From assembly GCA_050997195.1 (NCBI GenBank), contig JBPCRE010000016.1, positions 1 through 12,647 on the forward strand: DNA of 12,647 nt. Direction: 5' to 3'. Within the stretch, counting starts at the first letter, position 1; each line of letters begins with the position of its first letter. Both the position numbers and the translations under genes were made by a program. The notes under the pieces are model-generated. The model saw only the letters and a list, made by a program, of their open reading frames with translations, was not told where the DNA came from and searched no databases. This DNA comes from JACCZP01 sp050997195. GTDB lineage: Bacteria > Actinomycetota > Thermoleophilia > Solirubrobacterales > Thermoleophilaceae. Of this stretch, positions 7,369 to 12,647 are shown piece by piece.

Positions 7369-8441
7369 GCCCTCGCCCCTCCTTCCCGAACGGCACGAGC
7401 CCGCTCGCGGGCAAGGAGCTCGGCCTCGACGCGCTCGAAGGTCGCGTCCGGCAGCTCGTGGTGACCGAAGGCCACGCGCACGGCGGCGGCCAGCTCCCCC
7501 CGGTAGTCGTGGCCCTCGGCGCCGAGTCGCCCCGCGGGGAAATTCGTGGCGCGAACGACCTCGTGCACCGAGCGCGCGAAGGTGACGAGCGGAAGCCAGC
7601 GCTCGCCCTCCCGCCGCTCCTTCGGGGGGAGGAGGGCCACGCGCGGGCCCTCGAAGGTGCTCACCGGATCCGTGGGCCGGGTGAGGAAGAACCGACGGAG
7701 CGTGCGCCGGCGCTCGGGCGGCAGTCTCAGCATCTCGGCGGCCGCGTGGAAGCGCGCCGCCTCGGACGCCTCGGGGGGCGCGACGCGGTCGAGGTGGTGG
7801 CGCGCGTCGCGGGGCACACCCACCCACAGGCCGCGCTCGACGGCGAGGGCCTCGAGGTCCTCCGGGCCGTCGAAGGCCGCGAGGCTCGCCCACGCCCCGA
7901 GGCTCTCGGCGTAGACCGCCACCTCCGGGCGGCGGGCGCGGCCGAGGCGCACGCGCAGCGCCTCGAGCAGGAGCCGATGGGTCTCGCGGCCCGCGGGCAC
8001 GCGTCGGCGCGAGCGCCACGAGCGCTGGTTTCCGTACTGCACGACCACCGTGGCCACGTCTCCTCCGCTCATGATCTCCTCGGCCTCGACCGGCACGGGA
8101 TCGAGGTAGCCCATGCCGGTGGGGCTCGCGACCACGACGCGGCTTCGCTCGAACGCCCCGAGCCTTTCGAGCTCGCCGAGGGCCAGCCGCACGCGCTCGC
8201 GCGGGGAGCGCGCGGAGGCGAGGCCCACGTACACTCGCACCGGGTTCAGCGCCGACTCGCTCACGAGCACTCGCCGGATCGCCTCGCCGGGCACCGCGCC
8301 GGCCAGGAAGCGAAGGCCCTCGGCGTCGAGCCCCTCGCGCGGGGCGAGGCTGCCGAGGCCGCCGGAGACGGTGGGGAGCGCAGCCTCCGCCTCGTGCGAT
8401 CCGGTCCGGCCAGGCGAGGGTGCGCGGGCGAGAGAGATCAC
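7365..8441 (-). CDS. Alpha/beta-hydrolase family protein of PF10081 type, lacking its usual membrane domain
   Basis: The 358-residue product matches my recollection of the actinobacterial PF10081 family (a serine-hydrolase fold, function largely unknown). Matching features are NPVRVYVGL (66-74), a short strand with SPTGMGYLDP (106-115), MSGGDVATVVVQY (124-136), and the nucleophile elbow VYAESLGAWAS (176-186), making S180 the likely nucleophile. TRPTDPVSTF (254-263) with D258 and AEGHDYRGE (308-316) with H311 complete a probable triad. The elbow reads AxSxG rather than GxSxG. Most relatives I know carry an N-terminal membrane domain; this one starts nearly at the soluble part, and a small membrane protein is encoded 7 nt upstream. 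The GTG at 8441 has AGGAGG only 3 nt away (8445-8450), overlapping the upstream stop. It ends in an ATGA overlap with the oxidase gene. Confidence 0.82.
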   Translation of the reverse strand: MISLARAPSPGRTGSHEAEAALPTVSGGLGSLAPREGLDAEGLRFLAGAVPGEAIRRVLVSESALNPVRVYVGLASARSPRERVRLALGELERLGAFERSRVVVASPTGMGYLDPVPVEAEEIMSGGDVATVVVQYGNQRSWRSRRRVPAGRETHRLLLEALRVRLGRARRPEVAVYAESLGAWASLAAFDGPEDLEALAVERGLWVGVPRDARHHLDRVAPPEASEAARFHAAAEMLRLPPERRRTLRRFFLTRPTDPVSTFEGPRVALLPPKERREGERWLPLVTFARSVHEVVRATNFPAGRLGAEGHDYRGELAAAVRVAFGHHELPDATFERVEAELLARERARAVREGGARA

Positions 8442-8448
8442 GGACCTC

Positions 8449-8937
8449 CTACCGCTCCGCGAGCCGGCGGTTACTTCGCGGCTCGCGTAGGACGAGGGCG
8501 CCGAGCACGGCGAGGTAGGCGGCGAGCACCCAGTGGAAGACGATGGGGAGGATCCCCGGAGGCAGCAGCCGCCGCTCCGGGTTGAGCGCCCCCGAGACCG
8601 CGTAGCGCACGACCATGACGGTGGCGTAGACGGCCGCCGAGGCGATGAGCGCCCGGCCGAGGCGCGGCCGCCGAACGGCGGGGTGGCCCCTCCCCCGGGA
8701 GGCCCGGAGGTTGATCGCGAGCATCAGCCCGAGGATCGCGAGCTGGGCGGGAAGCAGCAGCGGGTACGGCAGCAGGCCGGAGTACCACTCCTCGGGCGCC
8801 GGCAGCCACGTGGCTCCGGCGAACACCACGAGCACCTGGCCGAGCACGCGTAGGAGGAAGAGGAAGCTGAGCGCCCACAGAGCGGCCGGCAACACCCTCC
8901 TCACGTCCCTCAGAGACTGCCGCGGGGAGCGATCCAT
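8449..8937 (-). CDS. Small four-helix membrane protein of unknown function
   Basis: I do not recognise a named family with certainty. The 162 residues contain about four hydrophobic segments: near 15-38 (LPAALWALSFLFLLRVLGQV), 52-74 (SGLLPYPLLLPAQLAILGLM), 92-110 (ALIASAAVYATVMVVRYAVS) and 126-147 (ILPIVFHWVLAAYLAVLGAL). Basic patches RASRGRGHPAVRRPRLGR lie between helices 2 and 3, and basic residues close the C-terminus, suggesting both in the cytoplasm. The motif LPYPLLLPAQ and the histidine in IVFHWVLAAYL may be conserved. The ATG start lies inside the 3' end of the vapC remnant (28-nt overlap) and has no good ribosome-binding site. The stop is 7 nt before the hydrolase GTG, so it is likely the first gene of the cluster and a candidate membrane partner for that hydrolase. 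Confidence 0.75.
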   Translation of the reverse strand: MDRSPRQSLRDVRRVLPAALWALSFLFLLRVLGQVLVVFAGATWLPAPEEWYSGLLPYPLLLPAQLAILGLMLAINLRASRGRGHPAVRRPRLGRALIASAAVYATVMVVRYAVSGALNPERRLLPPGILPIVFHWVLAAYLAVLGALVLREPRSNRRLAER

Positions 8938-9062
8938 CGCGTGGGCTGGCCCGTCACGGCGGCGATGCGATCGAAGTCCTCGTCGTAGTGCAGGACGGGC
9001 ACCTCCGCCCGCTCGGCAGCCGCCGCGATCAAGAGGTCCGCGTGCTTGACGCTGCGCTGGTG
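8910..9062 (-). pseudogene. vapC: VapC-type PIN-domain toxin remnant, 5' truncated
   Basis: The last 50 residues of a PIN-domain ribonuclease are preserved: a start at HQRSVKHADLLIAAAAER, then VLHYDEDFDRIAAVTGQPTR and the usual ending APRGSL before TGA. PIN toxins are normally about 130 residues with three to four acidic metal ligands. The aspartates in HADLL and HYDEDFD remain, but the N-terminal catalytic Asp and the middle acidic residue are gone with roughly 80 codons. Homology begins only 4 nt after the vapB stop, in a different frame from vapB, so an internal deletion is the simplest explanation. The frame can be opened only from a TTG inside vapB (9122), giving out-of-frame antitoxin sequence first. 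A working RNase is very unlikely. Confidence 0.8.
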
Positions 9063-9066
9063 CGCT

Positions 9067-9312
9067 CTAGGCGTCGGAACGGACGCGCGAGCGGCGCATG
9101 GCCTCGAGCTTCTCCGGGCCAAGATCGACGAGCTCCCAGTCCGTCAGGCCTCGGAGTCGGTCACGGCGCACCGCCTCCTCGAGCGCCCGGCGGACCGTGT
9201 CCGTGGTCCTCCGAGTACCGGGGACCTCGCCGGCACGCGCCACGAGCTCGGGGTCGAGGTTGAGGGTGGTACCACGTTGCACGGCCCGAGTGTATGCATC
9301 GTCGGAAGCCAT
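9067..9312 (-). CDS. vapB: VapB-family type II antitoxin
   Basis: The 81-residue product has the short beta-strand and helix-turn pattern of VapB antitoxins: RGTTLNLDPELVARAGEV, then RRTTDTVRRALEEAVRRDRL, followed by a toxin-wrapping tail DLGPEKLEAMRRSRV. VapB normally neutralises its cognate PIN-domain RNase and represses its own promoter by binding DNA as a ribbon-helix-helix-like dimer. Here the cognate toxin is reduced to a C-terminal fragment. The start is uncertain: the ATG at 9312 gives 81 residues, but the GTG at 9282 would give 71 residues beginning VQRGTTLNLD, closer to the family N-terminus, with a TACACT hexamer 6 nt upstream. Neither has a strong ribosome-binding site. It lies 29 nt after the aminopeptidase gene. 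Confidence 0.82.
   Translation of the reverse strand: MASDDAYTRAVQRGTTLNLDPELVARAGEVPGTRRTTDTVRRALEEAVRRDRLRGLTDWELVDLGPEKLEAMRRSRVRSDA
9289..9294 (-). promoter_or_regulatory. Possible -10 element for a leaderless vapB transcript
   Basis: TACACT lies 6 nt before the alternative GTG start (9282) of vapB on the minus strand, exact spacing for a transcript beginning at that codon. It overlaps the proximal copy of the repeated GATGCATAC motif, so a repressor bound there would block it. It is coding sequence if the ATG at 9312 is used instead. Confidence 0.3.
9292..9300 (-). repeat. vapB: Operator-like repeat, copy 2 (GATGCATAC)
   Basis: A 9-nt exact copy of the motif also found at 9315-9323, with a palindromic ATGCAT core. 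The copies are in the same orientation, 23 nt start to start, about two turns of the helix. AT-rich repeats are uncommon in DNA this GC-rich. Position at the start of an antitoxin gene suggests an autoregulatory VapB operator (inference). Confidence 0.45.
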
Positions 9313-9314
9313 GC

Positions 9315-9323
9315 GTATGCATC
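9315..9323 (-). repeat. vapB: Operator-like repeat, copy 1 (GATGCATAC)
   Basis: First copy of the 9-nt repeat, just upstream of the ATG at 9312 and within the 29-nt gap after the aminopeptidase gene. Its ATGCAT core is palindromic. Together with copy 2 it brackets the first candidate start codon of vapB and may form a two-site operator. Confidence 0.45.
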
Positions 9324-9341
9324 ACCCGACACGACAACGCG

Positions 9342-10445
9342 CTACACCAGGAATCGTCCGTCGCGCTGGAGCTCCTCGCCGTCCACGGTGATCGTGCCCC
9401 CCTGGCGCAGGTCGCAGACCATGTCCCAGTGCACGGCGGACTCGTTGGTGCCGCCGGTCTCCGGGTAGCTCGCCCCGATGGCCATGTGCACGGTGCCGCC
9501 GATCTTCTCGTCGAGGAGGATCTCCTTGGTCCCGGTCGAGATGCCGTAGTTGGTGCCGATCCCGAGCTCCCCGAGGCGGCGGGCGCCCTCGTCGGTGTCG
9601 AGGGTCTCGAGCAGAAAGGCCTCGCCGCGCTCGGCCGAGGCGTCCACCACCCGGCCGTCCTCGAAGCGCATGCGCACGCCGGCCACCTCGCGTCCCGCGT
9701 AGGAGGCCGGGAACGAGAAGCTCACCTCGCCGTTCACCGAGTCCTCGACCGGGCCGGTGAAGAACTCGCCGTCGGGCATGTTGTGCGTGCCCGCGCAGGG
9801 CACCCACGTGCGGCCGGCCACGTTCAGCGTGACGTCGGTGCCCGGACCCACGATGCGCACCTCTTCGCGGCCCTGGATCCACTCCGCCCAGCGGTTCACG
9901 TCGTCTGACTGGCGTTGCCAGGCGGTGAGCGGCTCGGCGTCGGTGGCCAGGCAGGCCGCGTAGTAGAAGTCCTCGTAGGCGGCCAGCGACATGCCCGCCT
10001 CCGCGGCGTAGGCCTGGGTCGGGAAGAGCGTGAGCGCCCAGCGGTACTCGCCCTCGGCGGCGCGGCGCATGGCGGTCTCCATCAGCGGCTTGCGCGCCCG
10101 CGCGGTGCGCTGCTGGCGGCTCGGATCGACGCTCGAGAGCTCGCGCGGGTTGGTGTCGGCCATGATCGCGATGCGAACGTCGGCCTCCTCGATGCCCCAC
10201 CGCGCGGTGGGCGCCACCCAGTCGAGCTGCTCGTCGGAGGCCAGCTCGTAGAGGGCGGCGGTGGCGCCCTCGGTGCCGACCTGGAGCACGGGCAGTCCCC
10301 CCGCGCGCAGCACCTCCTCGTACACCGACTGGACCAGGGTCTCCGCCGTGGTGGTCGACTGGATCACGCACACGTCGCCCTTCTTCACAGCGGTCGAGTA
10401 GCGGACGAGGATCGAGGCGAGCGCGTCGGCGCGATGGTCTCTCAC
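9342..10445 (-). CDS. M29-family metallo-aminopeptidase
   Basis: This 367-residue enzyme belongs to peptidase family M29 (thermophilic aminopeptidase, AmpS/aminopeptidase T type), cytosolic dimers that remove N-terminal residues from peptides using a two-metal site. All expected ligands are visible: E227 in HNMPDGEFFTGP, E293 in GELGIGTNYG, H320 in GGTVHMAIG, H339 and D341 in AVHWDMVCDLR; Y327 in ASYPETGG fits the catalytic tyrosine. The 66-residue spacing of the first two ligands equals that of the family reference. The N-terminal domain (about 1-200) is complete. The GTG at 10445 overlaps the pdxT stop as GTGA and has a strong AAGGAG 4 nt upstream; the open frame runs further up but only through pdxT. 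It is coupled to pdxT, though no functional link to vitamin B6 is known to me. Confidence 0.95.
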   Translation of the reverse strand: MRDHRADALASILVRYSTAVKKGDVCVIQSTTTAETLVQSVYEEVLRAGGLPVLQVGTEGATAALYELASDEQLDWVAPTARWGIEEADVRIAIMADTNPRELSSVDPSRQQRTARARKPLMETAMRRAAEGEYRWALTLFPTQAYAAEAGMSLAAYEDFYYAACLATDAEPLTAWQRQSDDVNRWAEWIQGREEVRIVGPGTDVTLNVAGRTWVPCAGTHNMPDGEFFTGPVEDSVNGEVSFSFPASYAGREVAGVRMRFEDGRVVDASAERGEAFLLETLDTDEGARRLGELGIGTNYGISTGTKEILLDEKIGGTVHMAIGASYPETGGTNESAVHWDMVCDLRQGGTITVDGEELQRDGRFLV

Positions 10446-11023
10446 GGGTCTCCTTGGGATCGGGTGTGCCGGGTCTTCTCCACCTGCTCGATCAGCCACG
10501 CGTGGAAGCGGCGCTCGCCGGTGAGCTCGGGGTGGAAGGCGATGGCGAGCACGTTGGCCTGGCGCACGGCCACCGGGTGGCCGTCGACCTCGGCGAGGAC
10601 CTCGACGCCCTCCCCGTGCTCCTCGACCCACGGGGCGCGGATGAACACCGCGCGCAGGACCTCGGTGCCGAGCCCGGCGGCGGGCGCGAGATCGGCCTCG
10701 AAGGAGCGCACCTGGCGGCCGAAGGCGTTCCGGCGAGCGGTGAGGTCGAGCACGCCGAGGTGATCGCGGTCGAGCATGATCAGCCCCGCGCAGGTGCCGA
10801 GCACCGGGGTGCCCGCGCGCGCGAGCTCGCGCAGCGGCTCCGCGAGCCCCTCACGCGCCACGCCCAGGGTCATGGTGGTGGACTCGCCGCCGGGCATCAC
10901 GAGCCCGTCGAGGCCCTCGAGATCGCGCGGGGTGCGTACTTCCCGCACCTCGGCGCCGAGCTCCCGCAGCACCTGCCCGTGCACCTCGAAGTCCCCCTGG
11001 AGGGCGAGGACGCCGATGAGCAC
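10442..11023 (-). CDS. pdxT: Pyridoxal 5'-phosphate synthase glutaminase subunit PdxT
   Basis: PdxT hydrolyses glutamine and channels the ammonia to PdxS, where pyridoxal 5'-phosphate is made from ribose 5-phosphate and glyceraldehyde 3-phosphate. The 193 residues are a class I glutamine amidotransferase: GVLALQGDFEVH (4-15), MPGGESTTM (43-51), nucleophile C78 in LGTCAGLIML, FIRAPWVEE (127-135), and the H164/E166 pair in AFHPELTGERRFH. The GTG at 11023 gives the family N-terminus right before IGVLALQG; the frame is open upstream, but that part overlaps the end of pdxS. It follows the pdxS stop after 13 nt and ends in a GTGA overlap with the aminopeptidase gene. Length is normal. Confidence 0.97.
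   Translation of the reverse strand: MLIGVLALQGDFEVHGQVLRELGAEVREVRTPRDLEGLDGLVMPGGESTTMTLGVAREGLAEPLRELARAGTPVLGTCAGLIMLDRDHLGVLDLTARRNAFGRQVRSFEADLAPAAGLGTEVLRAVFIRAPWVEEHGEGVEVLAEVDGHPVAVRQANVLAIAFHPELTGERRFHAWLIEQVEKTRHTRSQGDP
10450..10455 (-). promoter_or_regulatory. Ribosome-binding site that fixes the aminopeptidase start
   Basis: AAGGAG on the minus strand, 4 nt before the GTG at 10445 and inside the last codons of pdxT. It supports the short 367-residue aminopeptidase over the longer open frame and points to coupling with pdxT. Confidence 0.75.
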
Positions 11024-11036
11024 GGGCCCCGGGCCG

Positions 11037-11930
11037 CTACCAGCCGCGGTGCTGGAGCAGCCCGCCGCCGCCCGGGGCGTCGAGAGCCGAGATCTCGAGG
11101 CCGCCCATGGCGGCACCGAGCCCGCGCGAGGCCTGGGCCAGGCGCTCGGCGTCCTCGAAGTGGGTGGTGGCCTCGACGATGGCCGCGCCGGTGCGCTCGG
11201 GATCCTCGGCCTTGAAGATGCCCGAGCCCACGAACACGCCCTCGGAGCCGAGCTGCATCATCAGGGCGGCGTCGGCGGGGGTCGCGATGCCGCCGGCCGA
11301 GAAGTTGACCACCGGCAGGCGCCCGTCCACGGCCACGCCGCGCACGAGGTCGAGCGGTGCGGCGAGGTTCTTCGCGGCCGTGGCCAGCTCGGTCTCGTCC
11401 ATGGTCTTCAGACGCCGGACGTCGCCCTGGATGGCGCGCATGTGGCGCACGGCCTCGACCACGTTGCCGGTGCCCGCCTCGCCCTTGGTGCGGATCATGG
11501 CCGCCCCCTCGCCGATGCGCCGGAGCGCCTCGCCGAGCCCGGTGGCCCCGCACACGAACGGCACCGTGAACGCCCACTTGTCGATGTGGTGGGCCTCGTC
11601 GGCCGGGGTGAGCACCTCGGACTCGTCGACGTAGTCCACCTCGAGGGCCTGGAGCACCTGCGCCTCGGCGATGTGGCCGATGCGGGCCTTGGCCATCACC
11701 GGGATGGTGACCGCCTCCTGGATCGCCTCGATCATCGAGGGGTCGGACATGCGAGCCACGCCGCCGTCGGAGCGGATGTCGGAGGGCACGCGCTCCAGGG
11801 CCATGACCGCCGCGGCGCCCGCGGCCTCGGCGATGCGCGCCTGCTCGGGGGTGACCACGTCCATGATCACCCCGCCCTTCAGCATCTCGGCGAGGCCGGT
11901 CTTGACCCGGAAGGTGGCGGTGTCGCGCAT
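11037..11930 (-). CDS. pdxS: Pyridoxal 5'-phosphate synthase lyase subunit PdxS
   Basis: PdxS is the TIM-barrel subunit that condenses ribose 5-phosphate, glyceraldehyde 3-phosphate and ammonia into pyridoxal 5'-phosphate, working as a dodecamer with PdxT. The 297 residues carry the catalytic D24 (GVIMDVV), Schiff-base K81 (PVMAKARIGHIAEAQ) and K149 (MIRTKGEAGTGN), plus the family signature ALERVPSDIRSDGGVARM (44-61). The ATG at 11930 yields the usual N-terminus and length. No ribosome-binding site is visible, but a TAACAT hexamer sits 8 nt upstream, hinting at a leaderless pdxS-pdxT-aminopeptidase transcript. It is 58 nt after the RpiR-type gene. Nothing odd in the sequence. Confidence 0.98.
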   Translation of the reverse strand: MRDTATFRVKTGLAEMLKGGVIMDVVTPEQARIAEAAGAAAVMALERVPSDIRSDGGVARMSDPSMIEAIQEAVTIPVMAKARIGHIAEAQVLQALEVDYVDESEVLTPADEAHHIDKWAFTVPFVCGATGLGEALRRIGEGAAMIRTKGEAGTGNVVEAVRHMRAIQGDVRRLKTMDETELATAAKNLAAPLDLVRGVAVDGRLPVVNFSAGGIATPADAALMMQLGSEGVFVGSGIFKAEDPERTGAAIVEATTHFEDAERLAQASRGLGAAMGGLEISALDAPGGGGLLQHRGW

Positions 11931-11938
11931 GACGCTCG

Positions 11939-11944
11939 ATGTTA
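11939..11944 (-). promoter_or_regulatory. Candidate -10 element for a leaderless pdxS transcript
   Basis: TAACAT lies on the minus strand 8 nt before the pdxS ATG in the 58-nt gap after the RpiR-type gene, placing transcription start at or within 2 nt of the start codon. pdxS lacks a ribosome-binding site. No clear -35 box is seen. Confidence 0.4.
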
Positions 11945-11974
11945 GCCACGGCTCGGGGCCGTTGGAGCGACGAG

Positions 11975-11986
11975 GGCGGCGCCGCC
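11975..11986. repeat. Perfect 12-bp palindrome between the RpiR-type gene and pdxS
   Basis: GGCGGCGCCGCC begins 2 nt after the stop of the RpiR-type gene, 45-56 nt upstream of pdxS. It could be an operator for the pdxS promoter or the stem of a weak hairpin; there is no T-run. In GC-rich DNA such a GCC-type palindrome may be chance. Confidence 0.3.
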
Positions 11987-11988
11987 GA

Positions 11989-12647
11989 CTACTTCAGCTT
12001 GAAGGCCTTGATCCGATCCGCGTAGGCGGGCTCGTCGCGTGCGTAGACCCCGAAGGCGAGCGCCTGCACCAGCGCCAGCAGCGCCGCGTGGGAGCGCACG
12101 TAGGCCGGGCTGTTCGAGGAGTAGTGCAGGCGGTGCTGCGCGAGGCGGGAGACCTCGGACAGGGTGGCGTCGGCGATGGCCACCGTCTCGGCGCTCCGGT
12201 GCCGGGCGAGCTTCATGGCCCGCAGCACGAGCGGGTGGGGCCGCCCGGCCGAGAAGCCGATCACGAGCGTGTCGGCGTCGATGCGCCCGAGGCGGGCGAG
12301 CCCCTCCTGACTCGGGCTGGCCACGACCTCGCAGCGGAAGTCGAGCAGCATGAGCAGGTGGCGCAGGTAGGAGGCGAAGAAGGCCATCTGGTCGGCGCCC
12401 GCGATGAGGATCTTCCGCGCGGAGGCGATCGCGTCGAGCGCCGCCTCGACCTGCGGGCGCGAGAGGTTGTGGGCGGCGTCCTCGACGGTGACGTAATCGG
12501 CGGCGAAGGCGGCCTTGAACTCCGTGTGGTTGAGGGAGAGCAGCGGCGCCGGCGAGGCCGCCACCCCACCCTCGGGCGGGCGGCGGCGGTACTCGTCGCG
12601 CGCGGCCTGCTGGAGCTCCGGGAAGCCCTCGAAGCCAAGCGCCTGCG
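11989..12647 (-). CDS. RpiR/MurR-family transcriptional regulator, SIS domain (5' end outside the window)
   Basis: RpiR-type regulators have an N-terminal helix-turn-helix domain and a C-terminal SIS domain that senses a phosphosugar. The 218 visible residues start at the tail of the helix-turn-helix region (ALGFEGFPELQQAARDEYRR), then a linker, then a SIS domain at about visible residues 73-195: RKILIAGADQMAFFASYLRH, VIGFSAGRPHPLVLRAM, TVAIADATLSEVSRLAQHRL and the YSSNSPAYVRSHAALLALVQ helix. The frame is open to the window edge with no stop, so the GTG at 12564 is internal and not the start. The sugar ligand cannot be named. It lies upstream of pdxS in the same orientation with 58 nt between; control of pdxS is possible but unsupported. 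Confidence 0.88.
   Translation of the reverse strand, partial: QALGFEGFPELQQAARDEYRRRPPEGGVAASPAPLLSLNHTEFKAAFAADYVTVEDAAHNLSRPQVEAALDAIASARKILIAGADQMAFFASYLRHLLMLLDFRCEVVASPSQEGLARLGRIDADTLVIGFSAGRPHPLVLRAMKLARHRSAETVAIADATLSEVSRLAQHRLHYSSNSPAYVRSHAALLALVQALAFGVYARDEPAYADRIKAFKLK

Noticed and set aside
5956..7464. Long plus-strand open frame (502 codons) opposite the FAD oxidase
   Set aside because: Shadow of the oxidase: no family motifs, low-complexity Val/Gly/His/Glu composition, while the minus strand shows full FAD-domain motifs.
7458..8585. Plus-strand open frame (375 codons) opposite the hydrolase
   Set aside because: Antisense shadow with biased composition and no ribosome-binding site or motif; the hydrolase on the other strand is coherent.
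8892..8900. AGGAGG inside the start of the membrane-protein gene as evidence for a later start
   Set aside because: The next in-frame GTG and TTG codons are 0 and 3 nt from it, too close for initiation, and no other start codon lies at a suitable distance.
8910..9122. A 70-residue TTG-started protein reading through the end of vapB into the vapC tail
   Set aside because: Its first 20 residues are out-of-frame vapB sequence, and the PIN catalytic N-terminus is missing, so it is treated as a vapC remnant and not a working gene.

Overview
The window is about 12.6 kb of very GC-rich DNA in which every supportable gene lies on the minus strand. Read in the direction of transcription (from high to low coordinates), the order is: a 5'-truncated RpiR-type regulator, pdxS, pdxT, an M29 aminopeptidase, vapB with a vapC remnant, a small membrane protein, a PF10081-type alpha/beta hydrolase, an FAD-linked oxidase, an Atg22/UMF1-type MFS transporter, yebC, ruvC, ruvA, ruvB, a zinc-ribbon/PAS protein, and the first 375 codons of secD. 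The high GC, frequent GTG starts, PdxS/PdxT route to vitamin B6 and the pdxST / yebC / ruvCAB / secD order suggest an actinomycete, perhaps a Thermoleophilia-like lineage. The phylum call is inference from gene order and composition; no rRNA or other taxonomic marker is present.

Region by region: 11989-12647 holds the SIS-domain half of an RpiR regulator. 9342-11930 is a compact pdxS-pdxT-aminopeptidase group, making pyridoxal 5'-phosphate and trimming peptides. 8910-9312 is a decayed type II toxin-antitoxin locus: the antitoxin is whole, but only the last ~50 codons of the PIN-domain toxin remain. 4686-8937 is a tightly coupled four-gene accessory cluster (4-TM protein, serine-hydrolase-fold protein, flavin oxidase, exporter-like carrier) whose joint substrate is unknown. 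3354-4660 plus 1683-2732 is the classical yebC-ruvC-ruvA-ruvB set: a translation/transcription-associated YebC protein and the Holliday-junction branch migration and resolution machinery. 1-1647 carries a zinc-ribbon/PAS protein in the place where yajC usually sits, then secD of the Sec translocon.

Two kinds of start are visible. Genes inside groups have stop/start overlaps (ATGA, GTGA, an 8-nt overlap) or purine-rich ribosome-binding sites. In contrast pdxS, yebC, the PAS gene, secD and possibly vapB lack a convincing ribosome-binding site but have a TAnnnT -10-like hexamer 6-9 nt before the start codon, as expected for leaderless or near-leaderless mRNAs. These probably mark the transcription units.

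There is no gene-free stretch longer than 62 nt. I see no rRNA, tRNA, CRISPR array, insertion sequence, riboswitch or convincing intrinsic terminator. Most of the window is ordinary core genome. The parts most worth a second look are the four-gene hydrolase/oxidase/transporter cluster, the toxin-less vapB with its repeated operator-like sites, and the zinc-ribbon/PAS protein between ruvB and secD.
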